Below, one piece after another: positions 26,757 to 36,084 of a stretch of DNA of 64,000 nucleotides. Made by a program: the position numbers and the translations under genes. Source of the stretch: Georgfuchsia sp049276455. Its GTDB lineage: Bacteria > Pseudomonadota > Gammaproteobacteria > Burkholderiales > Rhodocyclaceae. The notes below the pieces were generated by a model. That model was not told the origin of the DNA, ran no database searches, and saw only the letters and a program-made list of their open reading frames with translations. The stretch's first letter is position 1; each line of letters starts with the position of its first letter. Location: contig JBASWL010000220.1 of the NCBI GenBank assembly GCA_049276455.1, forward strand, positions 20,695 to 84,694, written 5' to 3'.

Positions 26757-27448
26757 GCTCGGTCTCCTTTATGGATTGTGGAGTTGTGGACAATATGAAT
26801 GGGCTGCGGCTGATCGGGGTTGACTTGTCCCTTTGACGAGCAGCCACCAAATACCTCCGGTTCCTCCCAACTCGCATCGAGAGGCTCCTCGGGTGCAAGC
26901 TTGACCGCCTGCACTTCCTCGCCAGCCAGTTCGAGCAGCGCACCGAGCACGCTGGCATAGGGACTCTGGCGCCGCTGCAAGGCGGTATGGATTGCATTGA
27001 GGATGTGCGCCATTTCGGCCAGGAAGGCACGCGCCTCTTGCGGCGGCTGGGTCGAAACAAATTCGAGCACCGCCGGCAGGTAGTCGGGCAGTTCCTCCGG
27101 TGCCAGGTACAGACCGGCCTTCTCGTAGGTCTGTGCCAGATCGATCATGGCCGGGCCACGCTCACGCGAATCGCCGTGCACATGCTCGAACAGGTGCAGC
27201 GAGGTGGCGCGACCGCGATCGAACAGTTCGACGTAGCCTGCTTCGGCGTCGAGCGCATCTGCCTGTGTCAATTCATCAATCAGTTCGTCGAGTCTGCTGC
27301 ACAGAGCGGGCGACAGCGCGCCCTCGCCATGCAGTGCGTCGCGAAGTTCCGGCAGATGCCGGCGCAGTTCCGCATCGGGATAGCCGAGCAGCTTTGCCAG
27401 CACGCGCAGGGTACGGCTGGCGTTGTTTGCTTGTGTAAAGTTATCCAT
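26753..27448 (-). CDS. narJ: Nitrate reductase assembly chaperone
   Basis: 231 residues, the usual NarJ size. NarJ binds apo-NarG in the cytosol, helps insert the molybdenum cofactor and holds back membrane docking until it is done. Family features include the N-terminal LRVLAKLLGYPDAELR, ELFDRGRATSLHLFEHVHGDSRERG, and LPDYLPAVLEFVS. It overlaps narI by 4 bp but is parted from narH by a 261-bp spacer, which is unusual for this operon. Confidence 0.95.
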   Translation of the reverse strand: MDNFTQANNASRTLRVLAKLLGYPDAELRRHLPELRDALHGEGALSPALCSRLDELIDELTQADALDAEAGYVELFDRGRATSLHLFEHVHGDSRERGPAMIDLAQTYEKAGLYLAPEELPDYLPAVLEFVSTQPPQEARAFLAEMAHILNAIHTALQRRQSPYASVLGALLELAGEEVQAVKLAPEEPLDASWEEPEVFGGCSSKGQVNPDQPQPIHIVHNSTIHKGDRA

Positions 27449-27709
27449 GTTTGGCGTGTAAAACAGTTACGCGGCGAAGCCGCAATCTGCTCAGGCTTAC
27501 TGCGGAGTTCCTCTTGATAATCGAGCGCAGCAAGCTGATCAATAACCCCGCCCTGGGGGTTGAGGCGGGAATTCGCAAAGCACCGCTTTGCGCCGCCGAA
27601 ACGGGCGAGCCATGCAGGGCGAGCCCTGGAGCAGGACAGGGGTGGGGGGCGTTTAATTTGCTTTTGCGTTTTTTCATCATCATGGGTGCAATCATCCACT
27701 GCATGAGCG
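27449..27709. repeat. Hairpin-dense spacer between narH and narJ
   Basis: 261 bp with no credible gene, inside an operon whose other junctions overlap. It packs several perfect inverted repeats: GCGGC-gaa-GCCGC (about 27471-27483), CCCCGCC...GGCGGG (27547-27570), GCAAAGC-acc-GCTTTGC (27575-27591) and CAGGGC-ga-GCCCTG (about 27616-27629). The look is that of a palindromic dispersed repeat element of the kind scattered between genes in some betaproteobacteria. I see no second copy in this window. It may form processing or stabilising stems in the mRNA. Confidence 0.5.
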
Positions 27710-29245
27710 TTACACCACCGCCTTGATCGGAATCGTGCGCCGCCCGCTGCCGCCGAACAGGCTCTTGTCGCTGCTGCCTTCCGAACAGCCGTTGCCGAAC
27801 GAGAAACCGCAACCGCCGCGCACGTCGAAGGTGTTCTCGGCGTACTCGCGGTGCGTGGTCGGTATGACGAAGCGGTCTTCGTAGTTGGCGATCGCCATCA
27901 CGTGGTACATCTCCTCGACCTCGGTCTGGCTGATGCCGACCTGTTTCAGCACCGCGTCATTGATGTGGTCGTCGACATGCTTGTCGCGCTGATAGGCGCG
28001 CATTGCCAGCATGCGTTCCAGCGCGCGCACCACAGGTGCTTTATCGCCTGCTGTCAGCAGATTGGCGAGGTAGTTGACCGGGATGCGCAACTGGTTGACG
28101 TCGGGGATTTCGCCGTTGATGCCGACCTGCCCTGCATTCGCGGCAGCAGTGATCGGTGACAGCGGCGGCACGTACCAGACCATCGGCAGCGTACGGTATT
28201 CGGGGTGCAGCGGCAGTGCCACTTTCCAGTCCATCGCCATTTTGTACACGGGCGACTTCTGAGCCGCAGAGATCCAGGCTTCCGGCACGCCGTCACGTCG
28301 TGCCTGTTCCTGCACCACAGGGTCATTCGGATCGAGGAACAGACCGAGCTGGGCCTCATAAAGTTCTGTGTCGTTCTCAACCGAAGCCGCTTCCTCGATC
28401 TTGTCAGCATCATAGAGCAGCACGCCGAGATAGCGGATGCGGCCGACGCAGGTTTCGGAGCACACGGTCGGCTGGCCCGCCTCGATGCGCGGATAGCAGA
28501 AGATGCACTTCTCGGCCTTGCCGCTTTCCCAGTTGTAATAAATCTTCTTGTAGGGACAGCCGGAGACGCACATGCGCCAGCCGCGGCACTTGTCCTGGTC
28601 GATCAGCACGATGCCGTCTTCCTCGCGCTTGTAGATCGAGCCCGAGGGGCACGATGCCACGCAGGCCGGGTTCAGACAGTGCTCGCACAAGCGCGGCATG
28701 TACATCATGAAGGTGTTTTCGAACTGGCCGAGCATGTCCTTCTGCGCCTGCTCGAAACCCGCCTCCAGATTCTTGTCCTTGCTGCGCTTGGCGAATTCAC
28801 CGCCGAGAATTTCTTCCCAGTTCGGGCCCCATTCGATTTTTTCCATGCGCTCGCCGGTGATCAGGCTGCGCGGACGTGCGGTCGGTGCCGCCTTCATCTC
28901 GGGTGCCGACTGCAGGTGGTCGTAGTCGTAGGTGAACGGCTCGTAGTAGTCGTCGATCTGCGGCTGATTGGGGTTGGCGAAGATGTTCAGCAGCAGCTTG
29001 CCCTTGCCGCCCTGGCGCGGCTCGATCTTGCCGTTCGCCTTGCGTGTCCAGCCGCCGTTCCATTTGTCCTGATTTTCCCACTGCTTCGGATAGCCGATGC
29101 CGGGCTTGGTCTCGACGTTGTTGAACCAGGCGTATTCCATGCCTTTGCGGTTGGTCCACACGTTCTTGCAGGTAACCGAACAAGTATGGCAGCCGATGCA
29201 CTTGTCGAGATTCAGCACCATGCCGATTTGCGCGCGAATTTTCAT
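27710..29245 (-). CDS. narH: Respiratory nitrate reductase beta subunit
   Basis: 511 residues. NarH carries four Fe-S clusters that wire NarI to NarG on the cytoplasmic face. All Cys groups are visible: CIGCHTCSVTCKNVW at the N-terminus, CEHCLNPACVASCPSG, then CRGWRMCVSGCPYKK, where the Trp marks the 3Fe-4S site, and KCIFCYPRIEAGQPTVCSET. It overlaps narG by 4 bp. Confidence 0.97.
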   Translation of the reverse strand: MKIRAQIGMVLNLDKCIGCHTCSVTCKNVWTNRKGMEYAWFNNVETKPGIGYPKQWENQDKWNGGWTRKANGKIEPRQGGKGKLLLNIFANPNQPQIDDYYEPFTYDYDHLQSAPEMKAAPTARPRSLITGERMEKIEWGPNWEEILGGEFAKRSKDKNLEAGFEQAQKDMLGQFENTFMMYMPRLCEHCLNPACVASCPSGSIYKREEDGIVLIDQDKCRGWRMCVSGCPYKKIYYNWESGKAEKCIFCYPRIEAGQPTVCSETCVGRIRYLGVLLYDADKIEEAASVENDTELYEAQLGLFLDPNDPVVQEQARRDGVPEAWISAAQKSPVYKMAMDWKVALPLHPEYRTLPMVWYVPPLSPITAAANAGQVGINGEIPDVNQLRIPVNYLANLLTAGDKAPVVRALERMLAMRAYQRDKHVDDHINDAVLKQVGISQTEVEEMYHVMAIANYEDRFVIPTTHREYAENTFDVRGGCGFSFGNGCSEGSSDKSLFGGSGRRTIPIKAVV

Positions 29246-32200
29246 GCTGCCACTCCTTTTGCCTGTGCTGCCGGTTCGTCCAGCCAGTCCACCTTGTTCA
29301 TCTTGCGCACCACGACAAACTCGTCGCGATTGGTGCCGATGGTGCCGTAGTAGTTGAAGCCGTAGCTGAACTGTGCGTAGCCGCCGATCATGTGTGTCGG
29401 CTTCAACACGATGCGCGTCACCGAATTGTGGATGCCACCGCGCATGCCGGTAATTTCAGAACCCGGGGTGTTGATGATCTTTTCCTGCGCGTGGTACATC
29501 ATCACCATGCCGGGTTTGACGCGCTGGCTGACTACTGCACGCGCCGCAATCGCGCCGTTGATGTTGAACAACTCGATCCAGTCGTTATCGACGATGCCGA
29601 CGAGCCTGGCGTCATCCTCGGACATCCACACGCAGGGACCGCCGCGGCTCAACGTGAGCATCAGCAGGTTGTCGGTGTAGGTGCTGTGGATGCCCCACTT
29701 CTGGTGCGGGGTGATGAAGTTCAACGCGATCTCGGGGTTGCCGTTCGGCTTGATGCCCTGGATCTCGGCCGTCGTCTTCAGGTCCACCGGCGGACGGTAG
29801 CTGGAGAAGCCTTCGCCGAAGGCCGTCATCCACGGATGGTCCATGTAGAACTGCTGACGCCCGGTCAGGGTGCGCCACGGAATCATCTCATGCACATTGG
29901 TATAGCCGGCGTTGTAGGAGACGGTCTCGGACTCGATGCCGCTCCAGGTCGGTGAACTGATGATCTTGCGCGGCTGCGCCTGGATGTCGCGGAAACGGAT
30001 CTTCTCGTCTTCGCGGTGCAGCGCCAAATGCGTGTGATCAATGCCGGTCTGCTTGCCCAGCGCTGCCCATGCCTTTACGGCAACATGGCCATTGGTCTCG
30101 GGCGCGAGTTGCAGCACCACCTCGCAGGCGTCTATGTCGGTCTCGATCCGCGGCATGCCCTTGCTGATGCCGTCCTCGCGCACCATGCCATTCAACTCGC
30201 CGAGCTGCGTCACTTCGGTCTGCGTGTTCCAGGCAATGCCCTTGCCGCCGTTGCCGACCTTGTTCATCAAGGGGCCGAGCGCGGTGAAACGCTTGTAGAC
30301 GTTAGGGTAGTCGCGCTCCACTACCACCATATTGGGTGCCGTCTTGCCGGGGATGAGTTCGATCTCGCCGCGTTTCCAGTCCTGCACGCCGAAAGGCTGA
30401 GCCAGTTCGGCTGGACTGTCATGCATCAGGGGCGCCAACACCAGTTCCTTTTCCACACCCAGGTGGCCAACGCAGACCTCGCTAAACTTCTTTGCGAAGC
30501 CCTTGTAGATTTCCCAGTCGCTGCGTGACTGCCAGGCTGGATCAACGGCGGTGGACAGTGGGTGAATGAAGGGATGCATGTCGCTGGTATTGAGGTCGTT
30601 CTTTTCGTACCAGGTCGCGGTAGGCAATACTATGTCGGAATACAGACAGGTGGTACTCATGCGGAAGTCGAGCGTGACCAGCAGGTCGAGCTTGCCTTCA
30701 GGGGCCTGGTCGTGCCAGACAACTTCCGTGGGCTTGGCCTCCTCTCGCCCCAGATCCTTGCCTTGCACGCCGTTGCTGGTGCCGAGCAAATGCTTCAGGA
30801 AGTACTCGTGCCCCTTGCCCGACGAACCGAGGATGTTGGAGCGCCAGACGAACATGTTGCGTGGCCAGTTCTGCGGCGCGTCCGGATCTTCGCAGCTCAT
30901 CTTCAATGAACCATCCTTCAGCGCCTTGACCGCATAGTCCTTGGCATCGAGGCCGGCCACTGTCGCATCCTTGACCACCTGCAGCGGATTGGTCTTGAGC
31001 TGTGGCGCCGACGGCAGCCAGCCCATGCGCTCGGCGCGCACGTTGTAGTCGATCATGCTGCCGCCATAGAGCTTCTTGTCAGCCAGCGGCGAAAGCACTT
31101 CCTCCATGTCCAGCTTCTCGTAGCGCCACTGGTCGGTATGCGCATAGAAGAAGCTGGTGGAGTTCATCTGACGCGGCGGGCGAATCCAGTCCAGCGCAAA
31201 AGCGAGCGCGGTCCAGCCGGTCTGCGGGCGCAACTTCTCCTGGCCGACGTAATGCGCCCAGCCACCGCCACTCTGGCCGATACAGCCGCACATCATCAGC
31301 ATGTTGATGACGCCGCGGTAGTTCATGTCGCTGTGATACCAGTGGTTCATCGCGGCGCCGATGATCACCATCGACTTGCCGTGCGTCTTGTGCGCGTTCT
31401 CGGCGAACTGGCGCGCCACCGTGATGACATCCGCGCGCGGCGTGCCGGTGATCTTTTCCTGCCAGGCAGGTGTGTAGGGGGTGTCGTCGTCGAAGTTCCT
31501 GGCTGCCAACTCGCCGGAGATACCACGCGCCACGCCGTAATTTGCAACCTGCAAATCGAATACCGTGGCGACCTGTACCTCTTGTCCGCCAAGCATGATG
31601 CGCTGCACGGGCACGGTACGCACCAGCACATCGGTCTGTACGTTGTTCTGGAAGTGCTCGGTGACAATGCCGCCGAAGTAGGGGAAGCCTACCCTGGCCG
31701 TCTCGGCACTCGGCTGCTCCCCTTCCAGCAGCGACAGCTTGAGTTTCACCTCATGGCCGTCGCGCGCATCCTTCGCTTCGAGGTTCCACTGGCCCTGGTC
31801 GGCGCGTCCGTCGGCGCCCCAGCGGAAACCGATGGCACCGTTGGGCAGCACCACCTGGCCGGACTCGTCCATGGCGACCGTCTTCCATTCCGGGTTGTTG
31901 GCCTGGTTCAGCTTGTCGGCGAAATCGGAGGCGCGCACATAGCGGTCGGGCACGGTGATGACCTCGCCGCTCGGCAGGGTGTGCTGCTTCAACAGCACCA
32001 GCATCGGCATGTCGGTGTAGCGGCGCACGTAATCGTCGAAGTAGGCGCTGCGCTCACGGCCGCCGTCGGGGAAGTAAAACTCCTTCAGGATCACATGACC
32101 CATCGCCATCGCCAGCGCGGCGTCGGTGCCCTGCTTGGGGTGCAACCAGATGTCGGAGAGCTTGGCGACTTCGGAATAGTCGGGCGTTACCGCCACCGTC

Positions 32201-33027
32201 TTGGTGCCCTTGTAGCGCACCTCGGTGAAGAAGTGCGCATCGGGCGTGCGTGTTTGCGGCACATTGGAACCCCAGGCGATGATGAAACTGGAGTTGTACC
32301 AGTCGGCCGATTCGGGCACGTCGGTCTGCTCACCCCAGATCTGCGGGCTGGCTGGCGGCAGGTCGCAGTACCAGTCGTAGAAGCTCATGCAGACGCCGCC
32401 GATCAGCGACAGGTAACGACTGCCGGCGGCATAGCTGACCATCGACATGGCCGGGATCGGCGAGAAGCCGATGACGCGGTCGGGGCCGTATTTCTTGATG
32501 GTGTAGACGTTGGCGGCAGCAACGATTTCGTTGACCTCATCCCAGCTCGAACGCACAAAGCCACCGAGACCGCGTACCTGCTGGTAATCGCGCCGCTTCG
32601 CATCGTTCTCGACAATGGAAGTCCAGGCATTGACCGGATCGAGGTTCAGACGCGCAGCGCGCCAGGCCTTGAGCAGACGGCCGCGTACCAGCGGATACTT
32701 GACACGATTGGCGCTGTACAAATACCAGCTGTAACTCGCGCCGCGTGAGCAGCCGCGCGGTTCGTGGTTGGGCATGTCCCAGCGCGTGCGCGGATAGTCG
32801 GTCTGCTGGGTTTCCCAGGTGACGATGCCGCCCTTGACGTAGATCTTCCACGAGCAGGAACCGGTGCAGTTCACGCCGTGGGTGGAACGCACGATCTTGT
32901 CATGCGCCCAGCGGTCGCGGTAGGCATCTTCCCAGGTACGATCTTCGCCGGTAGTAACGCCATGGTCGCCGGAGAAAGACTCCTTGGGTTGGAAAAAATA
33001 GGTCAGCCGGTCAAGGAAATGGCTCAT
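29242..33027 (-). CDS. narG: Respiratory nitrate reductase alpha subunit
   Basis: 1261 residues, as expected (E. coli 1247). NarG reduces nitrate to nitrite at a molybdenum bis-MGD centre facing the cytoplasm. The N-terminal FS0 cluster site reads HGVNCTGSCSWKIYVKGG, with His as one ligand. The Mo-ligand Asp is in YDWYCDLPPASPQIWGEQTD. The ATG at 33027 has AGGAG upstream. The gene stands 58 bp after narK2 and starts the narGHJI run. Confidence 0.97.
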   Translation of the reverse strand: MSHFLDRLTYFFQPKESFSGDHGVTTGEDRTWEDAYRDRWAHDKIVRSTHGVNCTGSCSWKIYVKGGIVTWETQQTDYPRTRWDMPNHEPRGCSRGASYSWYLYSANRVKYPLVRGRLLKAWRAARLNLDPVNAWTSIVENDAKRRDYQQVRGLGGFVRSSWDEVNEIVAAANVYTIKKYGPDRVIGFSPIPAMSMVSYAAGSRYLSLIGGVCMSFYDWYCDLPPASPQIWGEQTDVPESADWYNSSFIIAWGSNVPQTRTPDAHFFTEVRYKGTKTVAVTPDYSEVAKLSDIWLHPKQGTDAALAMAMGHVILKEFYFPDGGRERSAYFDDYVRRYTDMPMLVLLKQHTLPSGEVITVPDRYVRASDFADKLNQANNPEWKTVAMDESGQVVLPNGAIGFRWGADGRADQGQWNLEAKDARDGHEVKLKLSLLEGEQPSAETARVGFPYFGGIVTEHFQNNVQTDVLVRTVPVQRIMLGGQEVQVATVFDLQVANYGVARGISGELAARNFDDDTPYTPAWQEKITGTPRADVITVARQFAENAHKTHGKSMVIIGAAMNHWYHSDMNYRGVINMLMMCGCIGQSGGGWAHYVGQEKLRPQTGWTALAFALDWIRPPRQMNSTSFFYAHTDQWRYEKLDMEEVLSPLADKKLYGGSMIDYNVRAERMGWLPSAPQLKTNPLQVVKDATVAGLDAKDYAVKALKDGSLKMSCEDPDAPQNWPRNMFVWRSNILGSSGKGHEYFLKHLLGTSNGVQGKDLGREEAKPTEVVWHDQAPEGKLDLLVTLDFRMSTTCLYSDIVLPTATWYEKNDLNTSDMHPFIHPLSTAVDPAWQSRSDWEIYKGFAKKFSEVCVGHLGVEKELVLAPLMHDSPAELAQPFGVQDWKRGEIELIPGKTAPNMVVVERDYPNVYKRFTALGPLMNKVGNGGKGIAWNTQTEVTQLGELNGMVREDGISKGMPRIETDIDACEVVLQLAPETNGHVAVKAWAALGKQTGIDHTHLALHREDEKIRFRDIQAQPRKIISSPTWSGIESETVSYNAGYTNVHEMIPWRTLTGRQQFYMDHPWMTAFGEGFSSYRPPVDLKTTAEIQGIKPNGNPEIALNFITPHQKWGIHSTYTDNLLMLTLSRGGPCVWMSEDDARLVGIVDNDWIELFNINGAIAARAVVSQRVKPGMVMMYHAQEKIINTPGSEITGMRGGIHNSVTRIVLKPTHMIGGYAQFSYGFNYYGTIGTNRDEFVVVRKMNKVDWLDEPAAQAKGVAA

Positions 33028-33054
33028 ACATTTGCTCCTGAATTCATTGGGCGG

Positions 33055-33076
33055 GCCGGGAAGAATGCAACCCGGC
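33055..33076 (-). other. Hairpin between narK2 and narG
   Basis: GCCGGG-n10-CCCGGC, six perfect GC pairs between the narK2 stop and the narG ribosome site. No T tract. It may set the ratio of narK2 to narG message or mark a processing site. Confidence 0.3.
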
Positions 33077-33085
33077 TTCTCTACA

Positions 33086-34747
33086 TCACGGATTCTTGAT
33101 CTCGGCCCTGGGGCCGAGGTAGTACCACCAGTTCAGCAGCAGGCACACCGCATAGAAAATGGCGAAGCCGTACATCGCGCTCTCCGGCGTGCCGGCCTTG
33201 ATCTGTTCGCCGAATACCTGCGGGATGATGAAGGCGCCATAGGCGGCCACCGCCGAGGTCCAGCCCAGCACCGGGCCGGCCTGTTCCTTCGGGAACACGA
33301 TGGCGATGGTGCGGAAAGTGGAACCGTTGCCGATGCCGGAAGCCGCGAACAGCACCAGAAACAGCAGCAGGAAGGGCGTGAAGTACTGTTCCGGCGTTGC
33401 CGACAGGTAGGCCGCATGCATGTAGTAGCCGGCTCCCAGTGCGCCACCGACCAGCACCACGGAAACGATCTGCGTCACCAGCGCACCGCCCACCTTGTCG
33501 GAAATCCAGCCGCCCACCGGGCGGATCAGGGCGCCGATGAAGGGGCCGATCCAGGCGTACATGAGCACGCTGGGGCCATTGAGATTGACCGTTGTGTGGG
33601 TCATGATGCCGTCTGCGCCGACGATGTGCTGAAAGCCGAAAATGACTTTCATGGCCAGGGCGAAGCCGGCCGAGTAGCCGATGAAGCTGCCGAAGGTCAT
33701 GGTGTAGATTATGCTCATGACCCAGGTATGGCGGTTGCCAAAGATCTTGAACTGGCGCTGCAGGTTGGGCTTGATGTCGCCCGGGATCAGCTTCATCAGG
33801 AACACGGTCGCGGTCAGGATGCCAATCAGGACAAACCACTTGGCCCAGCCCGGTGCGGCCAGTCCGACCGGCGCCGGCAAGATGATGTAGAGACCGATGG
33901 CGGCAGTGACGAAGCCGATCAGCAGCATGCCGGAAATTTTCGTCATGGCATTCAGCGGCGAGCCGATGTTGGGCGACACCTCCTCGGAGCGGATATTGTT
34001 CATGCCGAACCAGCCGGCGAAAGCCAGCGGCACCAGCAGGAACAGCCAGACGAAGCCGCCGTTCTGGATATAGGTCATGGCGCCTACCGGACTCTTCCCG
34101 ATCAGGCTGCCCGATGCCTGCACCAGCGCCACGGGTTCGCCGCCCAGCGCGCCCAGCATCGCGAATGTCATCACCAGCGGGATCACGATCTGCATGGTGG
34201 TCACGCCGGCATTGCCGAGACCGGCGTTAAGACCAAGTGCCAAACCTTGCATGCGCTTCGGATAGAAGAAACTGATATTCGACATCGATGAGGCGAAGTT
34301 GCCGCCGCCAAAGCCGGAGAGGAAGGCCATCGCCTGGAATATCCAGAGCGGCGTGCTCTTGTCCATCAGCGCAATGCCGGTGCCGAGCGCCGGAATCATC
34401 AGCAGCGCCGTGGTGAAGAAAATGGTGTTGCGGCCGCCGGCGATGCGCACGAAGAAGCTGGAGGGAATGCGCAGCGTGGCACCGGTCAGACCGGCGATGG
34501 CGGAAAGCGTGAACAACTCCGCCGGCTTGAACGGAAAGCCGGCATTGATCATCTGCACCGTGATGATGCTCCACATCATCCACACCGCGAAGCCAACCAA
34601 TAGGCTGGGGATGGATATCCAGAGATTGCGGCTGGCGATGTGTTTGCCTCTGGATTCCCAAAAACCATCATTCTCGGGGCGCCAATCGGCAATGTCTGCC
34701 CCGCTGGATCTTGTAGCCATGGCCGCAGTGTTATTGGTCGTGTTCAT
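33086..34747 (-). CDS. narK2: Nitrate/nitrite transporter, NarK2-type MFS protein
   Basis: 553 residues with twelve or more helices. It belongs to the NNP family: the nitrate signature regions are seen as GFGGGNFASSMSNISFFYPK and GLNAGLGNAGVTTMQ, with the family's conserved Arg in segment 2 (ATLRIPSSFFVRIAGGR). NarK2-type proteins exchange nitrate for nitrite across the inner membrane. It is the first of the two transporters before narG and the nearer one. The start at 34747 gives a polar leader of about 50 residues. Confidence 0.92.
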   Translation of the reverse strand: MNTTNNTAAMATRSSGADIADWRPENDGFWESRGKHIASRNLWISIPSLLVGFAVWMMWSIITVQMINAGFPFKPAELFTLSAIAGLTGATLRIPSSFFVRIAGGRNTIFFTTALLMIPALGTGIALMDKSTPLWIFQAMAFLSGFGGGNFASSMSNISFFYPKRMQGLALGLNAGLGNAGVTTMQIVIPLVMTFAMLGALGGEPVALVQASGSLIGKSPVGAMTYIQNGGFVWLFLLVPLAFAGWFGMNNIRSEEVSPNIGSPLNAMTKISGMLLIGFVTAAIGLYIILPAPVGLAAPGWAKWFVLIGILTATVFLMKLIPGDIKPNLQRQFKIFGNRHTWVMSIIYTMTFGSFIGYSAGFALAMKVIFGFQHIVGADGIMTHTTVNLNGPSVLMYAWIGPFIGALIRPVGGWISDKVGGALVTQIVSVVLVGGALGAGYYMHAAYLSATPEQYFTPFLLLFLVLFAASGIGNGSTFRTIAIVFPKEQAGPVLGWTSAVAAYGAFIIPQVFGEQIKAGTPESAMYGFAIFYAVCLLLNWWYYLGPRAEIKNP

Positions 34748-34787
34748 GATTTACCCTTTAATTGAGGATGATCAGTGCATATAAAGC

Positions 34788-34819
34788 GCCGGCCGCCTGT
34801 TCCCGTGAGCGCGGCCGGC
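34788..34819 (-). terminator. 9-bp hairpin after the porin gene
   Basis: GCCGGCCGC (34788-34796) pairs perfectly with GCGGCCGGC (34811-34819). On the - strand it lies 12 bp after the porin stop and is followed by GCTTTATAT. A weak T run makes it a possible partial terminator before narK2. Confidence 0.45.
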
Positions 34820-34831
34820 AATTGGTCCTGC

Positions 34832-36043
34832 TCAGAACTTCACTTCGCCCCAGAGCCAGAATTTCCTGGTATCGACGGCAAAGGTCTTGGCCTTGTAGTC
34901 AGCGTACTTGATGCCGACTACATAGTGCTTGCCAAAACCCTTGGTGGCTTGCATATCCCATTCGGTGCCGTAACGCGCGCTCGTGTTTTCAGCTCGATAG
35001 TCGTGATAGACGGCGTTGAATTTCACTTCGTAAGCTGCCGTCCCGGCGGCAAGATAAGCGTCCTTCAACCCCGCAGCGGGTGTCGCCAGAAACATATCCG
35101 CCCAGCCGTTGAAGGCGTGCAGCGTTGCCAGCGGTGTCTGAAAGGCGTTGCTGCCGTTGCCTTCGAGCTTTTCATAGCCCAGCTTCACGCTGTGGACACC
35201 CCTGGCCAGGCCGCCTTCGAGCAGCAGGTAGTCGACATCGTAATTCGCCGGGTTTTTCTTGTAGTCGGATTGTTTGGCGTATTCGATGGCGTACGGCAGC
35301 TTCAGCCCGTCGTCCAGCGTCTGTGCACCCGTGAAGCGCAGCCCCAGGGTGCGCGACGACATTGCGGGGGCGTCGACGAAGTCGAGAAAATAGGCGTAGC
35401 CGGTCAGTTCGCCCGCACTCAAGCCCTTGTAGCTGGCATTGACGATCGGCGATTTCATGTGGAAGTTGCCGGCCGCACTGTCGTCGCTAAAGACGCGATT
35501 GACGTTGCTGATATAGCCCGCTGTGATCGTCGTATCTGGCAGCGATTGATTGACCACCGTGAAGGCATCGAAGGTCTGCTCGTTCTGGCGCCAGCCGACG
35601 TTGCCGACGAAGCGCTGGTTGTCGAGCAGGAGGCGCTGGCGGCCGTACTTGATCCTGGTGTTGGCCAGACCCGAGTAGCTGAGGTAGGACTGGTTGATTT
35701 CGGTGAATTCGGGGTCGGCGACGACGGAATAAGTCCCCTTGCCGTTGATGGTGCTGTTGTAGCTCTCTGAACCCAGTGTGGTCAGGTGCTCAGCCTCAAC
35801 GAAGGCGCCAAAGCCCTGGTATTCGGCGGTCTCATAGCCCAGGCGCAGGCGCAGGGTCGATGCTTTGGCGTCCTTGAGGGCGTTTTTCTGCGCTACGGTT
35901 TCGTAGCGGTAGCGAAGATTGCCGGAAGCCTTGCCGCCCGTCAGCGCTTCGGTGAAGCTGTCCGCGGCAAAGGCTGCCAGTGAAAACGAGGACAAGGCGG
36001 CAATCGCCACGAGGCCACGCTGTGCTTGCTTATTCAAAATCAT
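34832..36043 (-). CDS. Outer-membrane porin (alginate-export-like barrel) between the two nitrate transporters
   Basis: 403 residues. A signal peptide is clear (MILNKQAQRGLVAIAALSSF then SLAAFAAD, cleavage after AFA). The rest alternates polar and hydrophobic residues as in beta barrels and ends in WLWGEVKF, the final aromatic expected for outer-membrane insertion. Segments such as NLRYRYETV and KYGRQRLLLDNQRFVGNVGWRQNEQTFD are like the alginate-export/OprD-like porin group. Placed between narK1 and narK2, it may let nitrate or nitrite cross the outer membrane; that is inference from position only. Confidence 0.82.
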   Translation of the reverse strand: MILNKQAQRGLVAIAALSSFSLAAFAADSFTEALTGGKASGNLRYRYETVAQKNALKDAKASTLRLRLGYETAEYQGFGAFVEAEHLTTLGSESYNSTINGKGTYSVVADPEFTEINQSYLSYSGLANTRIKYGRQRLLLDNQRFVGNVGWRQNEQTFDAFTVVNQSLPDTTITAGYISNVNRVFSDDSAAGNFHMKSPIVNASYKGLSAGELTGYAYFLDFVDAPAMSSRTLGLRFTGAQTLDDGLKLPYAIEYAKQSDYKKNPANYDVDYLLLEGGLARGVHSVKLGYEKLEGNGSNAFQTPLATLHAFNGWADMFLATPAAGLKDAYLAAGTAAYEVKFNAVYHDYRAENTSARYGTEWDMQATKGFGKHYVVGIKYADYKAKTFAVDTRKFWLWGEVKF

Positions 36044-36084
36044 TCGAGTTACCTTTTCACTAAAAAATCAACAAATCGATCGCA

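Noticed and set aside
27441..27812. Small - strand gene between narH and narJ
   Set aside because: The frame begins inside narH, is full of hairpin-derived codons and has no motif; it is better explained as a palindromic spacer.
28205..29350. 381-codon open frame on the + strand
   Set aside because: Antisense to narH with no recognisable domain or ribosome site.
31138..32748. 536-codon open frame on the + strand
   Set aside because: It lies wholly antisense to narG, has no family motif, and is the usual by-product of GC-rich third positions in the real gene.
33032..34291. 419-codon open frame on the + strand, rich in His, Gln and Asp
   Set aside because: Antisense to narK2; composition is that of a reverse-complement membrane protein gene, not of a real protein.
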